From Acidobacteriota bacterium (GTDB lineage Bacteria; Acidobacteriota; Blastocatellia; Pyrinomonadales; Pyrinomonadaceae), in the NCBI GenBank assembly GCA_019639135.1, contig JAHBSL010000009.1, forward strand, positions 84,715-148,714: DNA of 64,000 nucleotides, given 5' to 3'. The position numbers and the translations under genes are program-made. The stretch's first letter is position 1, and every line of letters starts with the position of its first letter. The notes beneath the pieces were generated by a model that ran no database searches, had not been told where the DNA came from, and saw only the letters and a list, made by a program, of their open reading frames with translations. This document shows positions 8,725 to 18,149 of this stretch, one piece after another.

Positions 8725-9828
8725 ATGTTTCATTTTGCATTGAAGCCGAAACCTACACACAAATGGCTCCTGCTCATACACCAGCTGCCGGCGAAGCCGA
8801 CAAACCTGCGCGTGCGCACGTGGCGCAAACTCCAGCTCTTAGGTGCAGTTTCGATCAAGAATTCCGTTTACGTTCTCCCGTTCAACGAAAAAACAAACGA
8901 AGATTTCCAGTGGCTCAAACAGGAAATCGATGCGGCGGGCGGCGAAGCGTCCCTGTTCCACGCGGATTCCGTCGAGGGCACGACCGATGAGGAACTAGTC
9001 GCCGCATTTTGTCATCAGCGTGATGAAGATTACGCAAAGCTGATCTCCGAGTTCGAAGATTTCGCCGCAAGCCTTGGCGAACGAAGAATATCTGACTCCG
9101 TCTCGGTTGCCAAACTTGGCCAGTACGAGATGGAACTGGATAAATTGCGTAGGGAACTGGAATCCATTCTTTCCGTTGATTTTTTCAACGCTTCGAAAAG
9201 GAAGAGAGCTCAGGAAACCTTTGAAAAATGTCTAAGGGCGTTACAACGCTTAAGGAGCAGCAGCGCAAAAGCAGCACCTGATGAAGGCGGCTCTGCGAGA
9301 CTGGATCCGGCTCAATATCAAAACCGGCGCTGGGTCACCAGAAAAGATCCGCACATCGACCGGCTCGCCTGCGGGTGGCTCATCAAGAGGTTCATCGACA
9401 AGCGCCCACGTTTCGGTTTTGTCGATGAGGGGACTTCAACGGAAGGCAGCATTAGCTTCGATATGGTCGGTGCGGATTTTACGCACCGGGGTGACGACTG
9501 CAGTTTCGAAACTTTTATCAAGAGCTTCGGCTTGGACGGCGATGTCGCCTTAGGGCAGATAGCTGAAATAGTCCACGATGTCGATCTCAAAGACGGCAAG
9601 TTTAACAGGCTCGAGGCAAACGGGGTCAATGCCGTCATTCGCGGGCTGGCTGAGGTTTACGGTGACGACAACGAAAGATTAAAAAGATCCTTCCCGCTCT
9701 TTGACGGGTTATACGAATTGTTTGGCTCCTCAGACCCATCGAAAGATGGGACCGGCTTGGGTACGGGCCGAGCCAACGGAAAAAACGAAAATGATGGCCA
9801 AAGATCCGACCGGGACGACAACAATTGA
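8725..9828 (+). CDS. chrB: ChrB chromate resistance protein, full length
   Basis: A protein of 367 aa with both ChrB parts. Residues about 10-110 match the N-terminal domain ([31 protein letters not shown]) and residues about 205-335 the C-terminal domain ([18 protein letters not shown] and the segment around [14 protein letters not shown]). ChrB is a chromate-sensing regulator of chrA in proteobacteria. The charged linker at about 115-200 is helical. The tail from 335 on is low complexity and overlaps the chrA start. It is first in a chrB-chrA-MFS run and sits behind a PadR-type palindrome. Confidence 0.9.
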   Translation: MFHFALKPKPTHKWLLLIHQLPAKPTNLRVRTWRKLQLLGAVSIKNSVYVLPFNEKTNEDFQWLKQEIDAAGGEASLFHADSVEGTTDEELVAAFCHQRDEDYAKLISEFEDFAASLGERRISDSVSVAKLGQYEMELDKLRRELESILSVDFFNASKRKRAQETFEKCLRALQRLRSSSAKAAPDEGGSARLDPAQYQNRRWVTRKDPHIDRLACGWLIKRFIDKRPRFGFVDEGTSTEGSISFDMVGADFTHRGDDCSFETFIKSFGLDGDVALGQIAEIVHDVDLKDGKFNRLEANGVNAVIRGLAEVYGDDNERLKRSFPLFDGLYELFGSSDPSKDGTGLGTGRANGKNENDGQRSDRDDNN

Positions 9829-11212
9829 AGAGAAACTCGACGCGCCACGAGGCGAACAGATAGGTCGCCCTCGTCAGGTTTCGTTCGGCGAGGCGTTCCG
9901 GTTCTGGGTGAAGCTCGGCTTGATCTCGTTCGGCGGTCCCGCCGGGCAGATCGCCATAATGCACAAGGAACTGGTCGACAAGCGGCGCTGGCTCTCGGAT
10001 GAGCGGTTCCTGCACGCGCTGAATTACTGCATGCTGCTGCCGGGTCCGGAGGCTCAGCAGCTCGCCATTTATATCGGGTGGCTGATGCACCGGACTTGGG
10101 GAGGGATCGTCGCAGGTGCGTTCTTCGTCATCCCGTCGATTTTCGTCTTGCTCGCTCTCTCATACGTCTATGCGGCATACGGGAATGTTCCGGCGGTGGC
10201 GGGCGTACTCGCCGGGTTCAAACCGATCGTCGTCGCCATCGTTGTCGAAGCGGTGGTAAAGATCGGGGGCAAAGCTCTAAAAGGAGCGGCCCATTTCGCG
10301 ATCGCCGCCCTGGCGTTCGTCTCGATATATTTCCTGCACGTTCCGTTCCCGCTGATCATCGTCGCTGCGGCAGCGATCGGGTTCCTCGGCACCCGAATCG
10401 CGCCCGACGTGTTCGTCCGGCAGCCGAAGACGAAGGAACCAGACACGAAAACGGAAGGCGAAGGCGAGGTCACGGACGAGTTGCCGCTCGTGATCGACGA
10501 CCATGCTCCGCCGCCCGCGCATACGCTGCCCAACCGGACCCGAACTTTCAAGATCCTCGCTCTCGGGATAACACTTTGGCTGCTGCCCCTTTTGGCATTA
10601 GGATCTTGGCGCGGGTTCGACAGCCTGCATTCGCAGGAGTACAGGTTCTTCACCCAAGCTGCGCTTGTGACGTTCGGCGGGGCCTACGCGGTGCTGGCGT
10701 ACGTCACGCAGGCACTGACGACCGACCCGTACAACTGGATGACTCGCCAGCAGGCGGTGGACGGGCTCGCGCTCGCGGAAACTACGCCCGGGCCGCTGAT
10801 TATGGTGCTGCAGTTCATCGGGTTCATTTCGGCGTGGAACAACCCGGGCGGGATGGACCAAACGGCGAGTGCCATTCTTGGAGCACTGATCACGACGTAC
10901 GTGACGTTTCTGCCGTGCTTTCTGTTTATATTCTTAGGAGCGCCGTACATTGAAGTGCTCCGCGGGAACAAGAGCCTGACAGGGGCACTTTCCGGCGTGA
11001 CCGCGGCGGTCGTCGGCGTGGTCCTCAATCTCGCCCTGGTGTTCGGAGCGGCGGTGATTTTCCCGAACGGCGTCACCGGAGGGGTGGACTGGTTCTCTGC
11101 CGCGCTGACGGCCGCCGCGTTCATAGCTCTTTACAGGTTCAAGGCGAACGTTCTTATGGTGGTGCTGGTGGGCGGAGCCGTCGGACTTATCTGGACACTT
11201 TTCCTGGGATGA
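9791..11212 (+). CDS. chrA: ChrA chromate efflux transporter
   Basis: The start is set at ATG 9791 inside the 3' end of chrB (38-base overlap), giving 473 aa; an in-frame ATG at 9701 would lie still deeper within chrB. ChrA is a CHR-family membrane protein that exports chromate, usually with two homologous halves of five to six helices. The first half starts [24 protein letters not shown] and has the [11 protein letters not shown] motif. The second half starts near residue 290 with [12 protein letters not shown] and carries the related [13 protein letters not shown]. Both halves are intact. A charged loop at about residues 205-245 joins them. Translational coupling to chrB is likely. Confidence 0.93.
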   Translation: MMAKDPTGTTTIEEKLDAPRGEQIGRPRQVSFGEAFRFWVKLGLISFGGPAGQIAIMHKELVDKRRWLSDERFLHALNYCMLLPGPEAQQLAIYIGWLMHRTWGGIVAGAFFVIPSIFVLLALSYVYAAYGNVPAVAGVLAGFKPIVVAIVVEAVVKIGGKALKGAAHFAIAALAFVSIYFLHVPFPLIIVAAAAIGFLGTRIAPDVFVRQPKTKEPDTKTEGEGEVTDELPLVIDDHAPPPAHTLPNRTRTFKILALGITLWLLPLLALGSWRGFDSLHSQEYRFFTQAALVTFGGAYAVLAYVTQALTTDPYNWMTRQQAVDGLALAETTPGPLIMVLQFIGFISAWNNPGGMDQTASAILGALITTYVTFLPCFLFIFLGAPYIEVLRGNKSLTGALSGVTAAVVGVVLNLALVFGAAVIFPNGVTGGVDWFSAALTAAAFIALYRFKANVLMVVLVGGAVGLIWTLFLG

Positions 11213-11216
11213 TTTT

Positions 11217-12437
11217 GTGGGCTCGATTGACCAAACATCGCTAATTTTGGGACCGACGCGGGGGCAAAGATTTGCCGATTCTCTCGGCTTGGAGCGCAAC
11301 GTGGTCGCCGCTTCCTCGGCGGTCTTCCTGCTCGGCATGGGTGAGGAGCTTTGGAAGAAGTTCCTCCCGAAGTATCTCGAATCCCTCGGCGCTGGGACGC
11401 TCGCGGTGGGTCTGTTCGGAACTACTAAGGACTTCTTGGATGCCGTATATCAATATCCCGGCGGCTGGCTCGCCGATCATCTGGGTCGTCGCAAGGCTTT
11501 TCTCATTTTTATCGCCCTGGCTTCAATCGGCTATTTCATTTATTTATTCAGTCCGTCGTGGGTTTTCGTCTTTCTAGGCTTGGCGTTCGCGATGGCGTGG
11601 CACAGCATGGCGTCGCCCGCGATCTTCGCAGTGATCGGCGACGCGCTCCCCAGGGAGCGGCGGGCGTTGGGCTTTACGATCCAGTCCGTCCTCAAGCGCG
11701 TACCGATGATGATCGCACCAGTTGTCGGCGGGGTGATGATTGCGGCGATGGGAGTGGTGGCCGGCGTCAGAACCGCGCTCGCAATCACTCTTGGTCTCGC
11801 GGTGGTCGCCGCCGTTATAGTTTTAGCGGTTAACATTCCGATCAACGCCGGTCAAGCGGTCAATGTGCGGGGTGTCTGGCGGTCGTTCCATTCCGCACTC
11901 AAGCGTCTGCTCGTGTCCGACATCATCATCCGAACCTGCGAAGGGATGGCGGAGGTCTTCATCGTTCTCTACGTCACGAACATTATCGGGGTCAGCCTCG
12001 CGGAATACGGCGTCTTGGTCGCGATCCAGATGGCAACGTCCATTCTGGTCTATTTACCTTCGGCCAAAATCGCCGACCGGATCGGTCGCAAGCCCTTCGT
12101 CATAACGACTTTCCTTTGCTTTGCGCTGTTCCCATTGGCGGTCGTGCTGTCGACCGGTTTCTATTCCTTATTTCTTGCTTTTATTGTTGGCGGGCTGCGC
12201 GAGATCGGGGAGCCGTCACGCAAGGCGATGATCGTGGATTTCGCGGAGCCGCATCTGCGCGCCCGCTCCGTTGGCCTTTATTACTTGATAAGAAGCCTCT
12301 CGATCACACCGGCGGCGTTCGTTGGTGGAATATTGTGGATAGTTGCTCCGCAAACACCATTCATTGCGGCGGGTGTTATAGGGATCGTCGGGACTTTGGT
12401 TTTCGCAATGACGGTTAAAGAGCAATATGCGACTTAA
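11217..12437 (+). CDS. MFS transporter following chrA
   Basis: A protein of 406 aa from a GTG start 4 bases after the chrA stop, so it is in the same operon. About 12 membrane helices are seen, with the MFS loop signature GGWLADHLGRRKAF near residues 82-95 and a second-half copy ADRIGRKPF near 280-289. MFS genes are sometimes found in chromate operons, where their role is not settled. Substrate is unknown; export of chromate, sulfate or a reduction product is possible. It is a different sequence from the MFS gene at 6431. Confidence 0.85.
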   Translation: MGSIDQTSLILGPTRGQRFADSLGLERNVVAASSAVFLLGMGEELWKKFLPKYLESLGAGTLAVGLFGTTKDFLDAVYQYPGGWLADHLGRRKAFLIFIALASIGYFIYLFSPSWVFVFLGLAFAMAWHSMASPAIFAVIGDALPRERRALGFTIQSVLKRVPMMIAPVVGGVMIAAMGVVAGVRTALAITLGLAVVAAVIVLAVNIPINAGQAVNVRGVWRSFHSALKRLLVSDIIIRTCEGMAEVFIVLYVTNIIGVSLAEYGVLVAIQMATSILVYLPSAKIADRIGRKPFVITTFLCFALFPLAVVLSTGFYSLFLAFIVGGLREIGEPSRKAMIVDFAEPHLRARSVGLYYLIRSLSITPAAFVGGILWIVAPQTPFIAAGVIGIVGTLVFAMTVKEQYAT

Positions 12438-12509
12438 CAAGAAATGCGAGTTGGTCGGTACATTTTACCGAACCTGTATAAGGTTGCGTCATTAACGGAG
12501 GAAAAAGAG

Positions 12510-12973
12510 ATGAAGTGGATCACGAGGGAGCGGGCCAAGGTGGACCGCGTGGCGTGCCCGTGGCTGATCAAGAAATTTGTCGATCCGAGTGCCGAGTTCT
12601 ATTTCGTGCCGGCGGATGGCGTAATGAGCGAAGCCGCTCGTCTCAATGCTACGCCGTTCGATGTGGAGGGTGTCGAGCTGGGTCACCACGGGCGGGAATG
12701 CACATTCGATGCGATCCTCAAAAGTATCGGCTTAATGACGATCCCGCGTTCAGACTGCTGGGCAAAATTGTCAACGGGGCGGACACGGACAACACGCTAT
12801 GGCAACAACCCGAGAGCGCGGGTTTGGAAGCGATCGCGGAGGGCTTTCGCCATCTCGGATTCAAAGACGATCACGAGATAAATGCCGCCGAATGGATCGT
12901 GTACGACGCTCTCCATGCCTACTGTCAGGAGATGGTGCGACGCGGCAAACTCGACGGAGCGTTCACGGATTAA
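12510..12973 (+). pseudogene. ChrB C-terminal-domain protein, frameshifted
   Basis: After the ribosome site GGAGG (12497-12501 region) an ATG at 12510 opens a stand-alone ChrB C-terminal domain (KVDRVACPWLIKKFVDP, then VELGHHGRECTFDAILK). Near 12730 the frame is lost and the homologous reading continues in the next frame (RLNDDPAFRLLGKIVNGADTD to a stop at 12971-12973). One missing A in the AAAA run at about 12729-12732 would restore AILKKYRLNDDP. Stand-alone ChrB C-terminal proteins are known in actinobacterial chromate clusters. This is either a real frameshift or a sequencing error in a homopolymer. Confidence 0.8.
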
Positions 12974-13130
12974 GGGATCTCGAATGTGTCCGCAACTTGG
13001 GCGTATATATCGGAAGCCGACGAGGCCGCCAAACAGTCTCGCTGTGCCGAGGAAACAATCCGACTGAGAGATTGCTTGATCTTTTTCGCTTTGAATCTTC
13101 GGAACAACAGACTCGCTGCATTAAAACTTC

Positions 13131-13157
13131 TTAATCTGCTCTTAATTCAGCTTTAAT
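13131..13157. promoter_or_regulatory. Three TTAAT boxes at 11-bp spacing upstream of the response regulator
   Basis: TTAAT occurs at 13131-13135, 13142-13146 and 13153-13157, exactly 11 bp apart, with a related TTAAA at 13121-13125. OmpR/PhoB-family regulators bind tandem direct repeats with 10-11 bp periodicity. The boxes lie 50-80 bp before the regulator's ATG, so autoregulation by this two-component system is the likely reading. The rest of the 236-base gap holds no gene. Confidence 0.55.
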
Positions 13158-13209
13158 GAAACTGATGTAAGAGTAAATGTAAGCTGATGCATGTCCGACA
13201 ATCCAAGTT

Positions 13210-13893
13210 ATGAGGATTTTGTTAGTCGAGGATGAAGAAAAGGTTTCCCGATTTATCGTCCGCGGTCTGGAGGCGGAACGCTTTGCGGTGGACGCGGTGG
13301 CCGATGGAACAACCGGACTCGACTTTGCGAGCGCTTACGATTACGACTTGATTATTCTCGATATTCTTTTGCCCGGCATAACCGGAACGGAGGTGCTGCG
13401 TGGGCTTCGCCGGGTTAACGCGAATGTGCCCGTTCTGATGCTGACGGCGCGTGACGCTCTCGCGGATAAAGTCGAAAACTTCGAGGCGGGAGCGGACGAC
13501 TATTTGACCAAACCTTTCGCCTTCGCCGAGTTGCTCGTTCGGGTCAAGGCTCTGCTCCGACGCGGCGCGGTCAATCGCGCGAACGTATTACGAGTTGCCG
13601 ACTTGGAACTTGACCGTCTGTCTCAAACGGTGAAACGCTCCGGACAAAAGATCGAATTGACCTCGAAGGAATATGCATTGCTCGAATACCTGATGGCGAA
13701 CGCCGGGCGCGTGCTTTCGCGGACGATGATAGTCGAGCATGTCTGGGATCAGAGCTTCGACGGCGCGACGAACATTGTGGATGTTTACGTGCGGCACCTG
13801 CGGAACAAAGTGGACGAGACGCACGAAAAGAAGCTGATTCGCACCGTGCGCGGCGTAGGCTACGCGGTCAGTGTCGAGGCGGAAGGAGTATGA
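13210..13893 (+). CDS. OmpR/PhoB-family response regulator
   Basis: A 227-aa protein with an N-terminal receiver domain (acidic pocket EDEE at 7-10, phospho-acceptor Asp51 in LIILDILLPG, conserved Thr in MLTARD, Lys in LTKPF) and a C-terminal winged helix (about 130-222, ending TVRGVGYAV). It resembles the CusR/CopR metal-responsive branch in length and sequence style. It overlaps the sensor kinase by ATGA. Its position inside a chromate/oxidative-stress island suggests it controls the lipoprotein, SOD and iron-uptake genes downstream, which is an inference. Confidence 0.92.
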   Translation: MRILLVEDEEKVSRFIVRGLEAERFAVDAVADGTTGLDFASAYDYDLIILDILLPGITGTEVLRGLRRVNANVPVLMLTARDALADKVENFEAGADDYLTKPFAFAELLVRVKALLRRGAVNRANVLRVADLELDRLSQTVKRSGQKIELTSKEYALLEYLMANAGRVLSRTMIVEHVWDQSFDGATNIVDVYVRHLRNKVDETHEKKLIRTVRGVGYAVSVEAEGV

Positions 13894-15356
13894 ATACTGG
13901 CTCGATTCGGTTTCGGCTCACGGTCTGGTATGCGGGGCTGCTCGCGGCGCTTCTGGCTCTCTTCGGAGCGTCAATGTATTTCGGACTGGCGAGCTATCTC
14001 GAATGGTCTTTGAAAGACTCGCTTGTTAAGCAGGCGCAGCAAATCGCCGTCTCGCATCTCGCCGACGTCGGGATGACGGGCGAGGATTACGTCGTTGGCG
14101 AAATCGAAGAGCACTACGCGCCGCAGATCAACTCCCGCTTTGTGCGCGTCACGCGGGGTGACGGCAGCGTGATGTACGTTTCAGGCACGCCGGAGGACGG
14201 AAGTTTCGATCCGACCGGTTTGCCCGTGCCGCCGACGGCTCCGGTTGAAGCATCAATCCGGGAGGTGCATCCGCCGCGCGGCGACGGTGAGTTACTGCTC
14301 TACACGATGCCTTTTGTTGCCCGTGACAGCAGCCGCTTCGTCATTGAAACGGGCGCGCCGTATGATCCGGTAGAAAGCGTGCTGCGCGGGCTTTTATTGA
14401 CGCTCGGTTTGGGCATGCCGGTTGTCGTCGTGCTTTCGATCGGCGGCGGTTATTTCGTCATGCGACGAGCGCTCGTGCCGGTCGACGATCTGACGCAAAG
14501 CGCGGAACGCATCACTTCGCGTAACTTGAACGAGCGCCTCCCGGTGGTCAAAACGGGCGACGAACTGGAACGGTTATCAATCGCGCTAAACAGCATGGTG
14601 GCACGGCTCGACGCGGCGTTCACGCACATTCGTCGTTTTTCGGCGGACGCCTCGCATGAGCTTCGCACACCTTTGACCGTGTTGCGGGGCGAGCTTGAAG
14701 AGTTGGCGCAGCAGCCAATGTTGAACGAAGAATCGCGCGAAAGAATCGGCAGCGCGCTCGAGGAAACCGAGCGGCTGGCGAAAATTGTCGAAAGCCTGTT
14801 GGTGATCTCGCGGCTCGACGCCGGAGAAGCACGGATGGAGCGCACGCGTCTCGACCTCGCGGAGTTGACGGCGACGACGGTCGAACAGCTTCGCCTGCTC
14901 GCCGAAGACAAAAACATCGAATTGTTCTGCCAAACGCCGGAGTCGATCGAAATTGAAGGTGATCGAGCCCGGCTTAAACAGGTGATCGTCAATTTAATTG
15001 ACAACGCAGTTAAATACACGCCGCCGGGCGGCAAGGTTGAGGTGCGGGTAACGCGCGAAAATGATAACGCAGCATTGGAAGTTCGGGATTTTGGAATCGG
15101 CATCCCTTCGGAGGCGCTGTCGCACATCTTCGAGCGCTTCTATCGCGTGGACAAAGCACGTTCGCGGGCAATCGGCGGCACGGGACTAGGTTTGGCGATC
15201 GTCAAATCCATCTGCGGGGCGCACGGCGGAAAAGTCGAGGTCGAGAGCGTTGAGAGCGAAGGAAGTCGTTTTCGGATAAGGCTGCCACTTGCGGCTGAGA
15301 AAACCGGATCCGGCGTAAATTCCCGGACGGAGGACGACACGCGCCCGGCGGTTTAG
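13890..15356 (+). CDS. Sensor histidine kinase, HAMP-HisKA-HATPase
   Basis: A 488-aa kinase. A first membrane helix lies at about residues 10-32, a periplasmic sensor of about 135 residues follows, then a second helix near 168-190. HAMP covers about 190-243. The HisKA phospho-site is His256 in DASHELRTPL. The ATPase domain shows NLIDNAVKYTPPGG (N box), DFGIGIP (G1) and GGTGLGLAIVKS (G2). This is the partner of the response regulator it overlaps. The sensor part is of the CusS/heavy-metal kinase size, but no metal-binding cluster is obvious. Confidence 0.92.
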   Translation: MNTGSIRFRLTVWYAGLLAALLALFGASMYFGLASYLEWSLKDSLVKQAQQIAVSHLADVGMTGEDYVVGEIEEHYAPQINSRFVRVTRGDGSVMYVSGTPEDGSFDPTGLPVPPTAPVEASIREVHPPRGDGELLLYTMPFVARDSSRFVIETGAPYDPVESVLRGLLLTLGLGMPVVVVLSIGGGYFVMRRALVPVDDLTQSAERITSRNLNERLPVVKTGDELERLSIALNSMVARLDAAFTHIRRFSADASHELRTPLTVLRGELEELAQQPMLNEESRERIGSALEETERLAKIVESLLVISRLDAGEARMERTRLDLAELTATTVEQLRLLAEDKNIELFCQTPESIEIEGDRARLKQVIVNLIDNAVKYTPPGGKVEVRVTRENDNAALEVRDFGIGIPSEALSHIFERFYRVDKARSRAIGGTGLGLAIVKSICGAHGGKVEVESVESEGSRFRIRLPLAAEKTGSGVNSRTEDDTRPAV

Positions 15357-15399
15357 GCAGAAATACTCGGCAGGCTAAAGAAACTGAAGGAGAAGAGCT

Positions 15400-16161
15400 A
15401 TGAGTAGATTCGTTTTTAGCGCGATTTGCGGCGTTTCCTTTGCCATCGCCGCCGCTGCGTGTAATGCGCCGACGGCAATCACGACAAAAGACCAATCAAC
15501 ATCAGAGCCGAATATCGTTCAACCGGAAACGACCGCCCCTTTGCATGAGAGCGGCAAGACTCTCTCCTATAATTTCGACAAAGACACGGCGGAAAGTATG
15601 CCCGCCAAATTCCATACGGCATTGACCGGGAAAGGTCTGAAGGGCGAGTGGGCGGTGAAAGCCGATTCGACAGCTCCTTCCGCGCCGCACATCCTGGCGC
15701 AAACTTCGACCGACAACACCAGTTACCGCTTTCCGCTCGCCATCGCCGACGAAGGCTCGTTCCGCGACCTCGATTTGAGCGTGAAATTCAAGCCGATCAG
15801 CGGAAAGGTTGACCAGGCGGCGGGGCTGGTTTGGCGATTAAAGGACGCGAACAATTACTACATCGTCCGCGCCAACGCTTTGGAGAACAACGTCGTGCTT
15901 TACAAAGTCGAAAACGGCAAGCGTACCGATTTGCCGGTTAAAGGCGAGGGACGCACTTACGGAAAAAGGGCATCCGTTCCGGCGAATCAATGGAGCGAAT
16001 TGCGCGTCGTCCAAACGGGTAATCTCGCCGAAGTGTACGTCAACGGCGCGAAATTGTTCGAGGTCGAAGACGAGACCTTCAGGGAGGCGGGAAAAATCGG
16101 GCTGTGGACCAAAGCGGATTCGGTGACGCACTTCGACGACCTGAAAGTGACAGCCAAGTAG
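15400..16161 (+). CDS. DUF1080-like lipoprotein, paralogue A
   Basis: A 253-aa protein preceded by AAGGAG. The N-terminus is a lipoprotein signal with a lipobox ending in Cys at about residue 21 (IAAAACNA). Residues about 50-250 form a concanavalin-like jelly-roll of the DUF1080/3-keto-disaccharide-hydrolase group, with the block FKPISGKVDQAAGLVWR and the ending FREAGKIGLWTKADS. No catalytic residues can be named. A close paralogue lies at 18150; the two flank SOD and the LppY/LpqO gene. A surface binding or periplasmic role is likely; the ligand is unknown. Confidence 0.7.
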   Translation: MSRFVFSAICGVSFAIAAAACNAPTAITTKDQSTSEPNIVQPETTAPLHESGKTLSYNFDKDTAESMPAKFHTALTGKGLKGEWAVKADSTAPSAPHILAQTSTDNTSYRFPLAIADEGSFRDLDLSVKFKPISGKVDQAAGLVWRLKDANNYYIVRANALENNVVLYKVENGKRTDLPVKGEGRTYGKRASVPANQWSELRVVQTGNLAEVYVNGAKLFEVEDETFREAGKIGLWTKADSVTHFDDLKVTAK

Positions 16162-16170
16162 CCGGGGCAA

Positions 16171-16959
16171 GTGGGAACAGGCGGGAGCAAAATTTCGAGG
16201 CGCGAAGTTCTCGGCGGGTCAGTCGCCGGAAGCGCGGCAATGACTTTGTGTAAGAGAGATGTTTTCGCTATAGAAAGCTGGAGCGAAGGAGGAAGAGAAA
16301 TTATGACGGATATGCAAACAACGGGCGCGGAGTCTGCGGGACGCGCATTCGGCGGCGTGCACCAGCCGAAGCCTTTGCCCTTTGACCCGACCAAGCTTAA
16401 AGGGATTTCGGAAAAACTGATCAAATCGCATTGGGAGAACAATTACGGCGGCGCGGTTAAAGCTCTTAACGCGATCGAAAATAGATTGGCCGCGATGCTC
16501 CGCGACAAGGATTTGCCGCCTTACGTTTACGGCGACCTCAAGCGCGAGGAGTTGGTCCGCACGGGATCGGTCGTCCTGCACGAAAATTATTTCGCCAATC
16601 TAGGGGGCGACGGGGAAGCCGACGGCAAAATCCTCGAGCTGATAAAGCAGTGGTTCGGGAGCTACGAACAGTGGGAAGAGGAATTCAAACGAACGTCGTT
16701 GGCGCTGGCCGGAGGATCCGGCTGGGTGATCCTCGCTTACAACCTGCACAACGGCGAGGTGCACAACTATTGGGCTTGGGATCACATGCACAACGCCCCC
16801 TTCGCGCGCCCGCTGCTGGTGCTGGACATGTACGAACACGCTTATCACATGGATTACGGCGCGGCTGCTCAGAAATATGTTGATGCCTTTATGCCGAACG
16901 TCAATTGGGAAGAAGTTAACCGGCGCGCGGAGGCTGCACTCAAGATAAGTACGGCTTAG
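16171..16959 (+). CDS. Fe/Mn superoxide dismutase with Tat signal (ChrC-like)
   Basis: A 262-aa Fe/Mn SOD. The four metal ligands fit His87, His137, Asp219 and His223 ([13 protein letters not shown]). From the GTG at 16171 the N-terminus is a twin-arginine signal (SRREVLGG plus a hydrophobic stretch to about residue 25), so this form would be exported. A strong AAGGAGG at 16286-16292 precedes an in-frame ATG at 16303 (residue 45), which would give a cytoplasmic form of normal SOD length. SOD genes (chrC) are part of some chromate operons, where they handle superoxide from Cr(VI) reduction. It lies in the TCS-lipoprotein-SOD run and is probably co-transcribed. Confidence 0.9.
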   Translation: MGTGGSKISRREVLGGSVAGSAAMTLCKRDVFAIESWSEGGREIMTDMQTTGAESAGRAFGGVHQPKPLPFDPTKLKGISEKLIKSHWENNYGGAVKALNAIENRLAAMLRDKDLPPYVYGDLKREELVRTGSVVLHENYFANLGGDGEADGKILELIKQWFGSYEQWEEEFKRTSLALAGGSGWVILAYNLHNGEVHNYWAWDHMHNAPFARPLLVLDMYEHAYHMDYGAAAQKYVDAFMPNVNWEEVNRRAEAALKISTA

Positions 16960-16998
16960 ACCCTTTGCGCGTGAAAAAGACAAAACGGAGGTGATCTG

Positions 16999-17076
16999 AT
17001 GAGATCGTTGGCATCATTGGCGCTTATTCTTTTGCTGCCTGCTATTCAGGAAACGCATCAAGCAAAGGTCTTCTAG
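16999..17076 (+). CDS. Small 25-residue hydrophobic ORF with a strong ribosome site
   Basis: ATG 16999 is preceded by GGAGGTGATCTG and encodes 25 residues with a leucine-rich core (SLASLALILLLPA) that resembles a signal peptide or a tiny membrane protein. It ends 16 bases before the next gene. It could be a leader ORF, a small membrane peptide, or the start of a truncated secreted protein. No family is recognised. Confidence 0.3.
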   Translation: MRSLASLALILLLPAIQETHQAKVF

Positions 17077-17092
17077 TAAGGAGGGAGTAAGG

Positions 17093-18064
17093 ATGAACAA
17101 AATATCACGACGAGAAGCGATTGCCGGGATTCTGGCGACGGGTGCGGCCGCTGTGACCAGCGCAAAGGCGGCAACAGCGGAACGCCCCGCGCAGGGGAAA
17201 ACCCCGCCGCTGACACCGGCTGAGATAAGCTCCATCGAAACGGCGCTCGGCAAAAAAGGCAGGTACGTCGAGGCGGAAAGCACTTACACGGTACCGCTGC
17301 CGCGCAACGATTTGAAGATTTCGATCAAGGGCGAAGGCGTGCCGATAGCTTTCGGTTTCGGCGGCTGGGTATCGGTCAAGAAGACGATGGACGGCAAGGG
17401 AGCGGTTTTGATGAGCGACACCGTTTTGCTGGAAGAAGAAGTAAATCCGTTGATTTCGGCCATGCAGGCGAACGATCTGGAAGTCAGCGCGATCCACAAC
17501 CATTTTTTTTACGAGCAGCCCCGCATCTTCTACATGCACGTCCACGGGATGGGCGGTGTGGCGACGTTGGCCAGGAATTACGCGGCGGCGATAAAAAACA
17601 ACAAATTGTCCCCGGCTAACCAGCCGAATGTTGCTGCGCCCGTGAAAACGGCGAAAGAGATTTTCGATCTGCCCGCGCTCGATAAGATCGTCGGGCGCAC
17701 GGGAGCCGTCAACGGCGCGGCTTACAAATACACCGTCGGGAGGGATGACGTGAACATAATGGCGATGGGCGCGGAGATAACGACGAACATCGGTATGAAC
17801 TCCTGGGCCGCTTTCGCCGGAGAACGTAAAGCGGCACAGGTCGCCGGTGATATCGCCATGCTCGAGGGGGAAGTCAACCCGGTGATCCGCGCGTTGCGCA
17901 GCAACAACCTCGAAGTCGTCGCGCTGCACCACCACATGCTCGGCGAATCGCCCCGGATAATTTTTCTGCATTATTACGGACGCGGCGAAGCCGTTCGGCT
18001 CGCGACGGGGTTCCGCGCGGCGCTCGATGTACTGGGCAAACGGCCCCACGCGATGCGGATGTGA
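17093..18064 (+). CDS. LppY/LpqO-family (DUF1259) protein with Tat signal, ChrL-like
   Basis: A 323-aa protein preceded by AAGGAGGG. The N-terminus is a Tat signal (NKISRREAIAGILATGAAAV, cleavage near SAKA). The body is two related DUF1259 halves: residues about 40-180 with EVNPLISAMQANDLEVSAIHNHF and about 190-315 with EVNPVIRALRSNNLEVVALHHHM. The repeated His-rich strand suggests metal binding. A protein of this family (ChrL) belongs to the Arthrobacter FB24 chromate determinant, which fits the ChrB, ChrA and SOD neighbours. The molecular function is not known. Confidence 0.82.
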   Translation: MNKISRREAIAGILATGAAAVTSAKAATAERPAQGKTPPLTPAEISSIETALGKKGRYVEAESTYTVPLPRNDLKISIKGEGVPIAFGFGGWVSVKKTMDGKGAVLMSDTVLLEEEVNPLISAMQANDLEVSAIHNHFFYEQPRIFYMHVHGMGGVATLARNYAAAIKNNKLSPANQPNVAAPVKTAKEIFDLPALDKIVGRTGAVNGAAYKYTVGRDDVNIMAMGAEITTNIGMNSWAAFAGERKAAQVAGDIAMLEGEVNPVIRALRSNNLEVVALHHHMLGESPRIIFLHYYGRGEAVRLATGFRAALDVLGKRPHAMRM

Positions 18065-18112
18065 TGCGGGTCATGTTCTTTTCCGGGGAAATGAGAAGCA
18101 TGAAGAGCAAAA

Positions 18113-18132
18113 CGGTTTCTATCGGGAAACCG
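18113..18132. other. Perfect 7-bp hairpin just before the second DUF1080 gene
   Basis: CGGTTTC-TATCGG-GAAACCG lies a few bases upstream of the AAAGGAG ribosome site of the gene at 18150. It is too weak and lacks a U-run for a terminator; it might affect mRNA stability or ribosome access. Weak evidence. Confidence 0.25.
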
Positions 18133-18149
18133 AGAAAGGAGAAAAATTT

